This document shows positions 10,561 through 21,947 of a stretch of 64,000 nucleotides of DNA, piece after piece; the stretch's first letter is position 1; every line of letters begins with the position of its first letter. This DNA is from Mesorhabditis belari (lineage: Eukaryota; Nematoda; Chromadorea; Rhabditida; Rhabditidae), in NCBI GenBank assembly GCA_958450365.1, contig CAUEEP010000924.1:868001-932000 (forward strand), read 5' to 3'. Below the pieces are notes generated by a model. That model saw only the letters and a list, made by a program, of their open reading frames with translations, searched no databases and was not told the DNA's origin. Position numbers and translations under genes: made by a program.

Positions 10561-10711
10561 CGGGTACAAACCAAGTCTTCAGTAAAGTCGAATAAAGTCG
10601 AATAAAGTCGAATTTGAGTCCAGTTTGAGCTTATTTGAGTCCATTTTTTTGTTTTCTGTTCAGTATTCTCTTGTCAATTTGCTTTTTGATAAAACAAGAT
10701 GATGAGAACTT

Positions 10712-10723
10712 TTACCTTTACAG
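10712..10723 (+). promoter_or_regulatory. Likely spliced-leader acceptor
   Basis: TTACCTTTACAG ends one base before the ATG at 10725. It has a strong nematode acceptor consensus and no usable upstream exon, which suggests trans-splicing. Confidence 0.45.
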
Positions 10724-10724
10724 A

Positions 10725-13700
10725 ATGGATCCACAAGTAAAACAAGATGACGAAAACAGTTGTGGGTATGGCGTTTTGACGGTTGTCGCCCTTGTGATCA
10801 TCATCATTTCGGCTGTATTCACATTCATTTTCGCAAATCACATGTATCATGGCACAGAGGATTATTTCGATGAAGAGAAACACTTGAAAAAGGTCAGACA
10901 ATTGTTGAGTGCAAAAATCGCAAATAAAAATACAAATCCACATTTGCGTAAACTTTGCGGTGCTAAGTTTCCTGGCTACCCAGTTTCTTGGCTACCCAGT
11001 TTCTTAGTTACCCCGTTTTTTGGTTACCCAGTTTCTTGGTTACCCAGCTTCCTGGTTACCCAGTTTCTTGGTTACCCAGTTTCTTGGTTACCCAGTTTCT
11101 TGGTTACCCAGTTTCTTGGTTACCCAGTTTCTTGGTTACCCAGTTTCTTGGCTCACGCAAAATCCCACTAACTGTCACTGATTTGTTACGTTCTATTTAG
11201 AAATCTGTCCGATCTAGAAATCCGTCCGATCTAGAATCAAAAAGTCCGATCTAGAGTGAAGTGAGGTCAATCGTCCAATCTAGAATCAAGCCGATCACTC
11301 TAAATCTAAGTGTGGATCGGACGTCTGATTTAGAGTGATTGGCTTGATTCTAGATTGGACATTTGACCTCACTTCACTCTAGATCGGACGTCCGCTCTAG
11401 AGTGAAGTGAAGAATCAGTTCTAGATCAGACGGGTTTCTAGATCAGACGGGTTTCTAGATCAGACGTAACAGACATACTAAACAATCGAATGATTCAAGG
11501 AATCGAAAAGAGATGAACAGTTTAAAGAATTCGAATTGGGCCCGAAACGGCTCCAAATCGCCCCGAAATGTCTGAAATGTTCCAAGTCTTCCAAAAAGCT
11601 CAAATCCATCAATATAGTCTTTTTGATAACGCTTTTCTACATTTCAGACTTAGTTTTATGCATTTTGTATGTAAACTTTCTTGGGAATAGCTTTCTTGGA
11701 AAAGAAGGTGCAAGTAGTGACTATAATGGCTATAACAGGACTCCCGAATTGGCCCCAAATTCCCTGAAAATGTCCCAAGTCTTTACCAGTCTTAAATGCT
11801 TTTAAATAAATGCTTTTAAATAAATGATTTTGAGTAATGATAGGCATTCAACTGACAAACAATTTTACATCAATGACCGCTTTTTCTTTCCATCTCGAAA
11901 TGCCCTGTACTGTGCTTGGATTTGATAGTCGAATTTTGTCTTTATTTGATCCTTATCCTTATTTGATCTTTATTTGATCCTTATTTGATCCTCTAGTCTA
12001 GACTTTGCGATAAGATTCGAGAAAATTTCCGCAGACAATCCATTTCCTTATGGCGCCATCCTTGTAGCGCCATCCTTGTGGCGATCACTGTGAAAATTTT
12101 CTAGAATTTAGGAAATTTTCTAGTTTCTTTAGTTGCCTGTTCAGCTTTTGGGCTAAACCGTAAATTTTCTGGTTTATTCAAGAAAAATCAGTGTCAAAAG
12201 TCTTTAGATTAAATGTTTAGAAAAGCTTAAATGCAAAGCTAAATAGCTAAGCTTAAAGGCAAAGCTAAATAGCTGAGCTTAAAGGCAAAGCTAAATAGCT
12301 GAGCTTAAATGCAAAGCTAAATAGCTAAGCTTAAATGCAAAGCTAAATAGCTAAGCTTAAATGCTAAGCTAAATAGCTGAGCTTAAATGCAAAGCTAAAT
12401 AGCTAAGCTTAAAGGCAAAGCTAAATAGCTGAGCTTAAAGGCAAAGCTAAATAGCTAAGCTTAAATGCAAAGCTAAATAGCTAAGCTTAAAGACAAAGCT
12501 AAATAGTTAAGCTTAAAGACAAAGCTAAAGACAAAGCTAAATAGCTAAGCTAAAGCAATTTCATCAATTTCAGCAATTTCAGCAATTTCAGCAACTCCCA
12601 ATCTAAATCTGTCATTTTTTTTAGGTTGAATGGATCCCAACAAGAACGATGGCCGTTCCGCAACGAGTGAGTTTTCAATGTTTTGTTTTTTTTGAGAAAC
12701 TGAGGAAATTGAGATAAATTTTATAAAAAGAAAGATGAAAACTGATCATGTTAAAGTTGAAAAAAAGGAAAAATATATTAAGAAAATGTTTAGAGATTTA
12801 TCATCGCAAGGATATCGCATGAGCCAGAGATGTGCTTTTTGATACCATCAGAGTTGGAAAAGGTAAGAAAATTGTATGAATTTATAAAAATTACAAGAAT
12901 TCTAGCTTGACAAGATAAAATTTGATTCATAAAAGATAAGATTCATAAAGATAAGATTTATAAAAGATAAGATTCATAAAACTTAGAAGAATTTAAGTTT
13001 TAATTGAACAGTTTAGATTAAAACGGTTTAGATTAAAACGGTTTAGTTTAAAATGGTTTAGTTTAAACAGTTTTAATTAAAAAGTTTAGATTAAAACCGT
13101 TTAAGAAAGCTTTCTCGAGCCATTTTTGAAGGGTTCAAGAGATTTAGGGTTCAAGAGTTGTAGAGAAAGCTCAGGATTGTTTTGGGTTGATGAATTGAAA
13201 ACTGAACTTTGAACTAAAATTTATTCAACATAAAACCACCAATTCATTACAAATAATTTCCATTATTATTGACGACTTCTGCCCATTTTACAGGCAATTT
13301 GCGGATTCCTCTTTCGTAGTAGGATTTTGGTTTGTGTGTGAGACAAGTGTGAGAAGACTGAAGAAGGACTGGAGATGGCGACTGGAGATCCCAGTTTAAG
13401 CACTTTCTTCAAAAGAAACCCATTTTGGTATCAATAGAAAAGTTGTAGAGAATCAAAAATTAGGCTTATAGCCAAATTTCCAAAAAGATACACTTAGTAG
13501 TTTCGCTTAAAATGCAAGTTTTGTTGCAAGTTTTGTGAAAATTCGTAAATTTGGCATTTCCGGAAAACCAGTTTTTGAATCGTTCTGAAAATTTGGATAT
13601 AAGCTCGATTTTTGATTCTCTACAACTTTTCCATTGACACCAAAATGGGTTTCTTTTGAAGAAAGTGCTCAAACTGGGACATATGACAATAGCCGGCTGT

Positions 13701-16700
13701 TTTCAATTCACCAACCCAATAGTTGTAAATGTTCCATAGAGAAGATCGACAAGATTAGAGAGAGTTAAGATGGTTTAAATGATTAGCATAAGCGGGTTTA
13801 AACGATCAGTGTCTAAACGATTGTTTAAACGATTGTATTAGGTTGGTGCAAAAGAAATTTCGGTCGATATAAAATGTTCTTATTTTTTTAATCTGAAGAG
13901 CTTATTTGATGTTCTTTTGTGCATTTGTACTCTTGGATATTTACTTTATTTTCGCATTTTTTCAAAGTCAGAGCTTTCACTTTTTAATTGATTTTTGCTT
14001 TAGATCATGGTGGATCAAAAGTATGTTCTGCGCACGTGTCTTCTCTATGACTTCAAAATGGGCAAAAACGCTGCTGATTCACATCGTGATCTCTGTTCCG
14101 CCTTTGGAGAACAGGTTATCACCGAAAGATCATGCCAGTTCTGGTTTGCCCAATTCCGAGATGGTAATGAATCCCTTGAAGACGAATCGCATGGACATCG
14201 TGCCACAGCCATCGACAACAATGAATTGAAGCTGATCCAATGCAAACAACACGAGAACTTGCCAAACATCTCCAATTCAACAATTGTACGCCATTTGGAA
14301 ATAATTGGAAAGACAAATCGTAATGGACAATGGGTTCCACATCAATTGAGTGTTGAGAATCTGGGAGCACGCGTTCCGATCAGCCATATCTTGCTCCAGA
14401 AGTCGAAAAGAAGCCATTTTTTTTTGAGAATATCTTGACGATGGATGAGAAGTGGATTCACTTTGATAATACTTCTCGAAAAAGACAATGGCTGAGCAAA
14501 GGTCAAGCGCCAATTCCAACTCCAAAGCCGGATTATCATGGGCGCAAAGTGATGTTGTCTTGCTGGTGGAATATCAATGGACTTGTTCATTTTGAATTAT
14601 TAGAGCCCGGAAAAACAGTCGATTCATCTTATTTTATTCAACAACTCAAGAAGGTTGACGAAATTTTGCGTGAAAAAGGCCTAAATCCCTCAACTATCAA
14701 CTTTCTCCGTGATAATGCTCCAGCTCACACGGCAAAAACCTCTTGTAAGGAACTAGAGAAGCTAGGATGGAAGGTCTTACCACCTGCGCCGTATAGTCCA
14801 GACTTAGCACCCTCCGATTTTCACCTTTTCAGATCGATGCAACATTCCCTTGAGAATTGCCAGTTTAAGAATGCAAAAGAAGTCGAAAATTGGGTGACCA
14901 ACTACTTTGCATCACAGAATCAAGCGTTCTTTGAGAAGGGGATCCGCAATCTGTAGCAACGTTGGAGGGATGTCATAGATAATAATGGTGCTTATTGTTT
15001 TAAATAAATTGTTATCTAAAAAAATTTTGGATGACTTTAATGTTTGTAAAAAAACGAAATTTCATTTGCACCAACCTAGTATAAACGATTGTTTAAAAGA
15101 TTAGTGTTTAAACGATTGTTATAATCGTTTTGTATTTTAAAAAAAACAATCGATCAAGTGGTGCTTAAACAAAGCAAACTAAAACTAAAGCTTAAATAAA
15201 GCTTTAGGAGAACACTGCTTTGCGAGTCCGTCGATCACCTCGAGAATACCCGCTTTCTAAACCGATCGCTGCTTGCGGTTTCACTGTTGAGCTCGAGAAG
15301 AATGGGGACTATTGTTCAGGTAGAGCTTTTGTAATGGATAAACTTGTAATGGAATAGTCTGTAATGGATAAGCCTGTATCTTCTTCTTGTTGGATCTACT
15401 TTGTGCTTGATAATCTAACTGATAGCCTGCTTGATAACCTGCTTGATAATCTAACTGATAACCTGCTTGACAACCTAAATAATAACCTCCTTGCTAACAT
15501 TCTTTCTAGGGCACTCAATTCTCTAGATGCTTCACGATAAATTCCCCTAGCGATAAATTTCCAGTTCTAACAAAAACGGTAAGATTTTAGAGCTCTTTCA
15601 CCCTATTCCCCCAATAGCCCAATAGCCAATAGCCAGGTTTTGTCTATCAATCCATCTCATTTTTGATGCTCTAAAGAAGAACACGTTGAAACTTTGAAAC
15701 TTCGAAACAAACGATCGTTTTTTTTTTTCATTTATAAATCAGCTGTTGTTGATTGATTGGCTTCCCTGTAAAAGGTGATTTGGGGATCGTTCTCCCCATC
15801 AATCCATTCCCATTCTCTTCTCCCCAACAATCCATTCCCACTCTCTTCTCCTGATCAATCCATTCCCACTCTCTTCTCCTCATCAATCCATTCCCGTTTT
15901 CTTCTCCCCAACAATCCATTCCCGTTCTCTTCTCCCCAACAATCCATTCCCACTCTCTTCTCCTCATCAATCCATTCCCACTCTCTTCTCCTCATCAATC
16001 CATTCCCGTTCTCTTCTCCCCAACAATCCATTCCCGTTCATCCGAAAATCACATGACTTTTCAATAAAATGAACTTGACAAATATCAAAAACAACTTTTT
16101 TTTCCTCTTGTTAGTTTTTGTCGGTAATTTACGGACGGGAAATGAGTGTTTATTGCGAAAGGAAACCGGTTCACAATTACCTGAAATCAGTAACTGATCA
16201 ACACCTATAGAGCCTCGTAAATCAGTAACTGATCAACACCTATAGAGTTTTAAATTTTGCAAATTCTCAAGTTCTGATTGTTGAAATAAACTTTCACACA
16301 GAGCTCACAAAATAAAAAAATAAAAAATTTTTACGAAATTTCAAACCTTAGCACCTGAAAGTTAGATATGAGCGCTATAAACTAAAAAAAATGACGAACT
16401 GTCACCTGCAAACGCTCTTCTAAATTGTCAAGACTTAGATTCACTTGCCTTACCAAAGTAAAGTTGCGAAAGTAAAGTTGTCAAAGTAAAGTCGATCTCT
16501 AAGTGACGCAAAAAATTCTGAAACAAAGAGATTTCTCTCGAATTCCAAACCTTTTTCTGCTCAAATTCCAATCGAGCTTCGACTTTCATTCCCCAAATGA
16601 CAGCTTTCTTTCCCAAAATTTGACGGATCACTCGTGGATTCTCTAAAAAAAAGTGCTCAAGAATGCGCGACTCGAAAAATATTTTGGGGAATGGTTTTTG

Positions 16701-17793
16701 TCAATGAAAACAAAATTATTGAACATTTTAAAACAAAATTATTAATGAATTTAAGAGAATTTAAGTGAATGAATATCAAAATCAATCAAATTGATAAAAT
16801 TAAGTTTTAAAAGCTTTCAGAAATGACAGCCGAATCGCGGAAACGACGAGAGATCGGCTGTGCGCCTGTGATTCTCAAGTGTCAAAACATGGTAAGCTTT
16901 TGCAGAAGTGATTTTCTCTCTTTCAAAATCAAAAGCTAAGCCAAAGACCAAGCCAAAGAGCAAGCTAAAGAGAAAAAAAAAAAGAAAAAACAAGCCAAAA
17001 AAAACAAAACAAAAAAACAAAACAAAAAACAGACCAAGCCAAAACGCATTTGCATTTCAACTCCGTAAAGCATGCGGAATTTTATCTATTAACATAAGAA
17101 ATTCAATCTCAACGAGATTTTGACAAGATCGTTTTCAAAATAGTTAAATGAGCATCGTGCCGAGTGAAATGTGGCTCTCAACTTTGGAAGATTATATAGA
17201 AAAGTTGAAAGCTTGAATCGATTAGATAATCGGTACCCTTTTTAGGAGATATTCTTATGATTTACGTCCAGAAAAATCAAGACGATTGGCCCAATTTTGG
17301 CTAATCTAGGCCTTCTGAAGTGGGCCCTGATACTCGCCAGAAGCCAGGCATAAGTTGAGCTTGACCTGGCCTAGCCTGGCTCAGGCTTCAGCCTCAGACT
17401 CAGCCTGGCTCAGGCTTCAGACTCAGACTCAGCCTGGCTCAGGCTTCAGACTCAGACTCAGCCTGGCTCAGGCTTCAGACTCAGCCTGGCTCAGGCTTCA
17501 GACTCAACCTGGCTCAGGCTTCAGACTCAGCCTGGCTCAGGCTTCAGACTCAGACTCAGCCTGGCTCAGCCTCAGACTCAGACTCAGTCTGGCTCAGGCT
17601 TCAGCCTCAGACTCAGCCTGGCTCATGTTCCTGAGCCCTGGTTTGAAGGAATAGTACTAGTAAAGCAATAAAATTGTTATGAAAAGTGTGTACTTGAGAT
17701 CAAAATCTTTTTCAGCTTGGTCTAAGCGATACTTGCGTGATCAAAGAGCAAGCTGATATCGCATTGTTATGCGAGCGAGCAAAGGTAACTTGA
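10725..17793 (+). CDS. Small type II membrane protein, Cys-rich ectodomain (BRICHOS-like?)
   Basis: Six exons join in phase: 10725-10892, 12625-12666, 12794-12862, 15208-15319, 16821-16891 and 17716-17793 (TGA), giving 179 residues. Donors are GTCAGA, GTGAGT, GTAAGA, GTAGAG and GTAAGC; acceptors end in TTTAG or TTTCAG. Residues 1-14 are a hydrophilic cytoplasmic tail, 15-36 a membrane segment (VLTVVALVIIIISAVFTFIF), and the rest a luminal or extracellular domain. That domain contains EMCFLIPSELEK, a dibasic-type RVRRSPREY stretch and six further cysteines starting at IAACGFTVEL. A single membrane span followed by a CYxxP-like motif and a later Cys recalls BRICHOS proteins, but this is weak inference. 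The introns carry a minisatellite, a MITE and a mariner. PUF-type and AATAAA sites follow the stop. I am fairly sure of the gene, not of the family. Confidence 0.65.
10973..11152 (+). repeat. 16-bp minisatellite in intron 1
   Basis: Eleven or so copies of TACCCAGTTTCTTGGT. The frame of exon 1 stays open through it (GYPVSWLPSFLVT peptides) to a stop at 11169, so a read-through form is conceivable, but the GTCAGA donor at 10893 gives the better gene model. Confidence 0.9.
11215..11470. repeat. Palindromic element in intron 1
   Basis: Two arms rich in GATCTAGA, AGTGAAGTGAGGTCAA and TTGATTCTAGATTGGAC face each other around about 11300-11320. The right end has three tandem TCTAGATCAGACGGGTT units. 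Confidence 0.75.
12225..12555 (+). repeat. 26-bp minisatellite in intron 1
   Basis: About twelve copies of a unit built from AAAGCTAAATAGCTRAGCTT plus AAAKGC. It ends shortly before the exon at 12625. Confidence 0.9.
13183..13720. mobile_element. Mariner-derived MITE, copy 1
   Basis: Ends TTGGGTTGATGAATTGAAAACTG and its inverted partner TTTTCAATTCACCAACCCAA mark a 538-bp element. Read on the minus strand, the first 150 bases encode [19 protein letters not shown] residues of a mariner transposase C-terminus. The middle is an internal inverted repeat around CTTTCTTCAAAAGAAACCCA. Two further copies are at 49105-49647 and 53028-53555. This one lies in intron 3 of the membrane-protein gene. Confidence 0.85.
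13841..15076 (+). mobile_element. Nearly full-length mariner element
   Basis: Inverted repeats GGTTGGTGCAAAAGAAATTTCG and CGAAATTTCATTTGCACCAACC bound a 1236-bp element with TA on both sides. It lies in intron 3 of the membrane-protein gene, in the same orientation. The size is close to an intact mariner; the transposase is broken (see 14007-14956). Confidence 0.95.
14007..14956 (+). pseudogene. Mariner transposase, frameshifted
   Basis: From ATG 14007 the N-terminal DNA-binding region (DQKYVLRTCLLYDFKMGKNA, then CQFWFAQFRDGNES) is readable. The frame is lost near a run of nine T at about 14417-14425 and resumes from 14432 to a TAG at 14954-14956. The second part carries the catalytic residues in order: TMDEKW, LRDNAPAHTA and SPDLAPSDFHLF. 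There are 34 residues between the second and third Asp, as expected for DD34D mariners. The linker between the DNA-binding and catalytic domains looks shortened, and an internal TAG separates the last 18 or so residues (QRWRDVIDNNGAYCF). Inactive as it stands; it would be recent if the homopolymer shift were a sequencing error. Confidence 0.9.
15795..16035 (+). repeat. 30-bp minisatellite in intron 4
   Basis: About eight copies of a unit made of CAATCCATTCCC, YRYTCTCTTCTCC and TCAT or CCAA. A looser repeat of 'gataacctgcttgataatctaac' precedes it at 15405-15490. Confidence 0.9.
17365..17635 (+). repeat. Minisatellite in intron 5
   Basis: Irregular units CCTGGCTCAGGCTTCAGACTCA and CAGACT, repeated about ten times. 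Confidence 0.9.
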
Positions 17794-17946
17794 ATCCCCA
17801 CAATTCCTGATAAAGACGATTTAGGCTCTACAAGATGAAAACGAAAAGTGTTCAACGTGACTACATTCTACCATTCTTTGACCATTCTTCACTCTTTCAC
17901 TCAACAAATTCGGGAATTTTTTCTGATCTCATCACCAATGTACAGT

Positions 17947-17981
17947 TGTAAATAGCATTTTGAAAGAAAACATTGAATAAA
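17947..17981 (+). promoter_or_regulatory. 3' UTR: PUF-type site and polyadenylation signal
   Basis: TGTAAATA at 17947-17954 fits the Pumilio/FBF binding consensus, and AATAAA follows at 17976-17981, about 185 bases after the TGA of the membrane-protein gene. Together they support this as its 3' UTR. Confidence 0.5.
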
Positions 17982-17993
17982 ACCTTTTTCTTC

Positions 17994-18540
17994 AAAGGAA
18001 ATCGACAAAATTTAGAGTTCCAAGGACTCTTTTTTTAATATAAAGTTTTACTTGTGCAGATTTTTTTATTGAAACAAGTTGGAGCATTAGAGAATTCCTC
18101 TTTAAAATCACGCAATTAAGTCAATTTGTTGCTTACGGTATTGCACAAATCTTCAGCCCAACAAATCCCATCTCTAGTCCATTGGAGCTTTTGAAAGAAA
18201 GAAATCCATTTCTGAAAAGTTTCCTCTTCTAGCTATTCCTTAATTTCCCTTATCAATAGCAAGTATCAATCAAATATCAAATAAAGATCAAGGTCAAAGG
18301 TCAGAAAACCCACTCCTTCACATCCTGTACATTAGTAGATTGCCCAAACGATCCACAAAGCAACATGGCTTCTTTGGCTTCTTTGGCTTCTTTAGCTTCT
18401 TTGGCTTATTGGCTTATTGGCTTATTGGCTTTTATATGGCTTATTTTTGGTCAAAGCAAAAAAAGCAGCAAAATATAGCTGAAGATTAAAGGAAAATTTG
18501 ATAATGCATCTCTCTAATTCAACATACGCACCACCCCATT
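17994..18540. other. Intergenic, no gene seen
   Basis: Only a short TTGGCTTCT / TTGGCTTAT microsatellite at 18367-18440. Confidence 0.4.
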
Positions 18541-18650
18541 GGTGACCGCAACGCTAGTGTGGCTGTCTCTAAGACCGGTCTCCGAAGCTGAGAACCGGAT
18601 TCGATCCCGCCCGGTAGACCGGTTCATAGCCAAAGTCCCGAGAAGCCGAC
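18541..18650 (+). other. B-box-like (tRNA-derived?) fragment
   Basis: A GC-richer block with GGATTCGATCCC, the T-arm/B-box form of a tRNA, at about 18596. No matching acceptor or anticodon stem can be built, so it is at most a decayed tRNA-derived sequence. Confidence 0.3.
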
Positions 18651-18740
18651 CCAGCCGTCCTCGTCTTTTCTTCACCGCCATAACAAGCTATCTAGGGATA
18701 AGAGTAGGGATAACGGAGCCACGGAGAATGTAGACGTGGG

Positions 18741-19062
18741 TTAAGTTAAGATAAAGCCTAGTATTGTGTGTCGAATTGTGATTATCGTGCCGAATAAATC
18801 ACATCCGGAGTCCCCATCTTTATACGATATGCAAAGATCATATTCAACAATGGGGCAATGATGTAACTTCCATTGTTCACAAGCTTGAATAGCACTTTTG
18901 TGCTTGAACTTGATGATCTGAGAGAAGTGCACAGAGAAAGAGACAGGGATAACGATCATCCAACGGTTGGACATCTTGCCGGAGAAGAAGAGATCGTCGA
19001 ATTGAATGGAAATGTAGAATAACGGATGAATGATTCGAGGAAAAGATGAGTCAGAAGAGCTG
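18741..19062 (-). CDS. Possible exon(s) of an unidentified protein
   Basis: I do not recognise this. The minus strand is open from an ACCCAATCAG acceptor near 19053 to TAA at about 18741, with C-ending codons typical of the real exons here. It reads FDDLFFSGKMSNRWMIVIPV, then a charged segment with CEQWKLHHCPIVEYDLC. A hydrophobic stretch (MIVIPVSFSVHF) could be a membrane segment. Likely donors (GTATAA near 18822, GTGATT near 18804) would end the exon earlier. No partner exons were found on either side, so this may be an isolated remnant. Confidence 0.25.
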
Positions 19063-19164
19063 ATTGGGTAAGTTATAGACGAATACGTTAATTTGAAAAG
19101 TCACAGTGTTTGCTGTAACTGTCCATTTTCAATAACATCCTTACAACTTGAAATCAGTTGAAAC

Positions 19165-19400
19165 CGAACCTTGATCCTGTGTGCTTAATAGCCTAATGCC
19201 TAAGCTTAATGCCTAAGCCTAAGCCTGAGCCTGAGCCTAAGCCTGGGCCTGAGCCTAAGCCTGAGCCTAAGCCTAATGCCTAAGCTTAATGCCTAAGCCT
19301 AAGCCTAAGCCTGAGCTTGAGCCTAGACCTGAGCCTAAGCCTAAGCCTAAGCCTAAGCCTAAGCCTAAGCCTAAGCCTAAGCCTAAGCCTAAGCCTAAGC
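19165..19400 (-). repeat. Interstitial TTAGGC array (reverse orientation)
   Basis: About 35 GCCTAA, GCCTGA and AATGCCTAAGCTT units. Read on the minus strand it is TTAGGC, the nematode telomere repeat, and it ends in ATTAGGCTATTAAGCACACA..GATCAAGGTTCG (shown in part). The same flank is found after the array at 51585-51825, so both arrays come from one dispersed unit. Confidence 0.85.
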
Positions 19401-20234
19401 CTTAAACTTGAAATGAGTTTTTGTTTCAAAATGTTCAATGATCATAAATTTTCATGTGATTTTCTTGAATAAAACCATTTACCGTAATCATTTTTATGCG
19501 TCATTTCAAAGCAAATTCTAGAAAAAGTCGAGAATTTCAGAGAGACAATACAGCTGAGAAATTTGAATGATTCAAAAAAGAAAGCTATTCAAATTAGCAT
19601 ATAAAAAAACAAGAAAAGAAAAGAAAGGAAAAGCAAAAGAAAAGAAAAGAAAAAACCCGGTTCACTAAGAAAAATTATATCGTTAATTCGGAAAGAAAGG
19701 TATTATTGACAACAAAAAAAATTTCAATTGAAGGTCAAAAAGTGACTTTTTATTTTGAGAGGATAAGTTTGGGCATTCAGCTTAAAAGATTTCAGCATTA
19801 AAGTGAAAGAATTATCGAAAAGATTAAGAGCAGAACGCGATGAGCAAGCCATTTATTTTCAATTTTTATTGTAAATATTGGAAAAATTTCTTGTAAACAT
19901 TTAGGATTTTTGACTAAATTTGAATCAACGGGGTTTCGAATTTTTTCAGGAAATGTGTCTGATTTTTTGGAGGATTTATGGACTTGGGCACGGGATCGTA
20001 AACGCGTACGGCCTAGTGCACTGAGCTCTTGAGAGTTATGTGCCAAATGGCGCGTTTACGTCGCAGAAATTGAGTGAGGCTTCGAAATGGAGGATTTTAT
20101 GAGGGTACTGCTTTACCTTGGGGTGCTGGTGTACTGTAGACTTTAGACTTTAGACTTTACAGTACTCCAGCACCTCAAAGCACCTTTACAGTACTATTTA
20201 CAAGGTAAAAAACCAGGGCTCTTGCGGAGTTACC
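19401..20234. other. Intergenic, no gene seen
   Basis: Includes an AAAAGAAAAG tract at 19605-19660 and a small inverted repeat around 20100-20210 (TTTAGACTTTAGACTTTA, GTACTCCAGCACC). Confidence 0.4.
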
Positions 20235-20669
20235 AGGTATTTTGAAAGAATCGGGGTATTCTGGAAAAATCGGGGTCTTTGAACGGGTCGTCACTCTTTC
20301 AAGACCTATAACTTTGTCCAGAGATCATATTTTTGCGAGCTTTTTATATCATTGTACAGCTAACATTTCAGTCTTTCAAATGATACCAAATAGAACTTGA
20401 TTGGATAATCCAGTCCAAGAAAATCAGAGCCAACTCTGAGCAAATGAGACCTATCCAACTCGAGTGTCGTCTCGCGTCGTTTTCATCGGACTGGATTATC
20501 CAATCAAGCTCTATTTGGTATCGTTTGAAAGACTGAAATGTTCTCTGTACAATGATATAAAAAGTTAGCAAAGGTCTTATCTCTGGACAAAGTTATAGGC
20601 CTACAAAGAGAGACGACCTGTTCAAAGACCCCGATTTTTCCTAAATACCCCGATACTTTCAAAATACCC
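20235..20669. mobile_element. Foldback element, 435 bp
   Basis: GGTATTTTGAAAG and CTTTCAAAATACC face each other. The arms (CGGGGTCTTTGAAC, TTATATCATTGTACAG, TGATTGGATAATCCAGTC) are near-complementary along their whole length to a centre at about 20450. Confidence 0.9.
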
Positions 20670-21567
20670 GAAAACTACGCAAAAGCCAAAACCAATCACT
20701 TATCTCAATACAGTATTTTAAAGTAAAAAACCAGTCAACCAACGAGCCTGAATACCTTTCAACTAATCGTAGTTACAGATGCTGGTTTGTTGGCTGGATA
20801 TCTTTTTGGGATACTATAAGAAATCTTCGATGATCCAAATCCGATAATTTCTCATAAAATTCATTTCTAAGCCTCCAAAATCCACAAAAAGATAGATCTT
20901 GTACTAAAAAAAGTCGTGGCAATTACTGCAGGCAAAAAAATGATTCGAATTCCATAAGAAATCGAGCTATTTCTGCCAAAATCTCTGAAAACCTTTAGAA
21001 ATTTTAATTTCGAAGTTTACAAGACAAAATTCATGAGATTTCTTGCAGATTTAGCGCAAATTCGTGATAAGAAATCACTCTGAATGAAGCTATTTTTAGG
21101 CCATGAATAGATGAGTTTTAAGGTACTTTGGAAAACTTGAGAAGAATTATTGAGAGTGGAAGAATTGAGAATTGGATATGTACAAAAATGTACAGAATGT
21201 CGTGAATGTCGAGAATGTTTCCATCGTTTTTGTCGGATGAAATGGGGAATCGATTAGGATCGATGCTCGTCAAAGGGATCCGAAAATGTGTGCGTGAGTG
21301 ACGAGGATTGGAGCTCGGTCTCGTCCCTGAAATTCCCGGAGTATTCAGCTTTGATTGCTTTTGATTGCTTTTGATCGATTCGATCGATTCGATCGATTAA
21401 CAAGTTAGCAAGATTTAGTAAACAAACTGTAAGCCATTACTAGTTTCATTTCAAGCATTTTGCTGCAATTTTTCTCGTTCAGAGAAAGCAACAGTGTCAA
21501 ATCATCGCTCATCATTTATAATCGGGTAGGAGCTAGGTAGTTGGGTGGAATTCAACGCTGTTCCCGT
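20670..21567. other. Intergenic, no gene seen
   Basis: No exon-like frame. The 28 bases at 21508-21535 match the exon 1 / intron 1 junction of hst-2 (46831-46858) at 25 positions. Confidence 0.4.
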
Positions 21568-21846
21568 AAATGCTCTAATAGAAAGCTACTCTCTCGTAAA
21601 ATCGCGTCGCAAATCCGTGAGCATACGCGCTCCTCCGCCCTTTTTGCCATTGGCTAACTTTGGGCTCAAATATCTTGGTGCTGAGCTGTCCGATTTAAAG
21701 CCTCTTGATATCATTAGACACGCCAAGTCTTTCTCTATCGATTGGTACAAAAAATATTGAAATTGAACAGTCCAACACCGAGATATTTCAGCTCAAAGTT
21801 AGCCAATGGCAAAAGGCGCAGGGGCGTTTATCAAATGTCCGATAAC
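21568..21846. mobile_element. Foldback MITE family F, copy 1
   Basis: Arms containing GCCATTGGCTAACTTTG and CAAAGTTAGCCAATGGC, with AAATATCTTGGTG and its complement, fold around TCGATTGGTACAAAAA. Related copies are at 39382-39940 and, as a cluster, at 44160-44880. It lies just downstream of the RING gene's stop codon. Confidence 0.85.
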
Positions 21847-21947
21847 GAAAATTTTATGTTCACTTTGTAGTAACTTAATAAAAATGGAAGTTTCATTTAC
21901 TCTAAAGATAGATAAGTCTACTCATTGGCAACTTTTCTGTACCCAAC

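Noticed and set aside
9275..10569. 152- and 123-residue frames with a 16-residue period
   Set aside because: Pure 16-bp minisatellite; all frames of the minus strand are open.
10635..11171. Read-through form of the membrane-protein exon into the GYPVSWLPSF repeat
   Set aside because: A GTCAGA donor at 10893 joins in phase to five further exons and a 3' UTR, which explains the gene better; read-through is kept only as a possibility.
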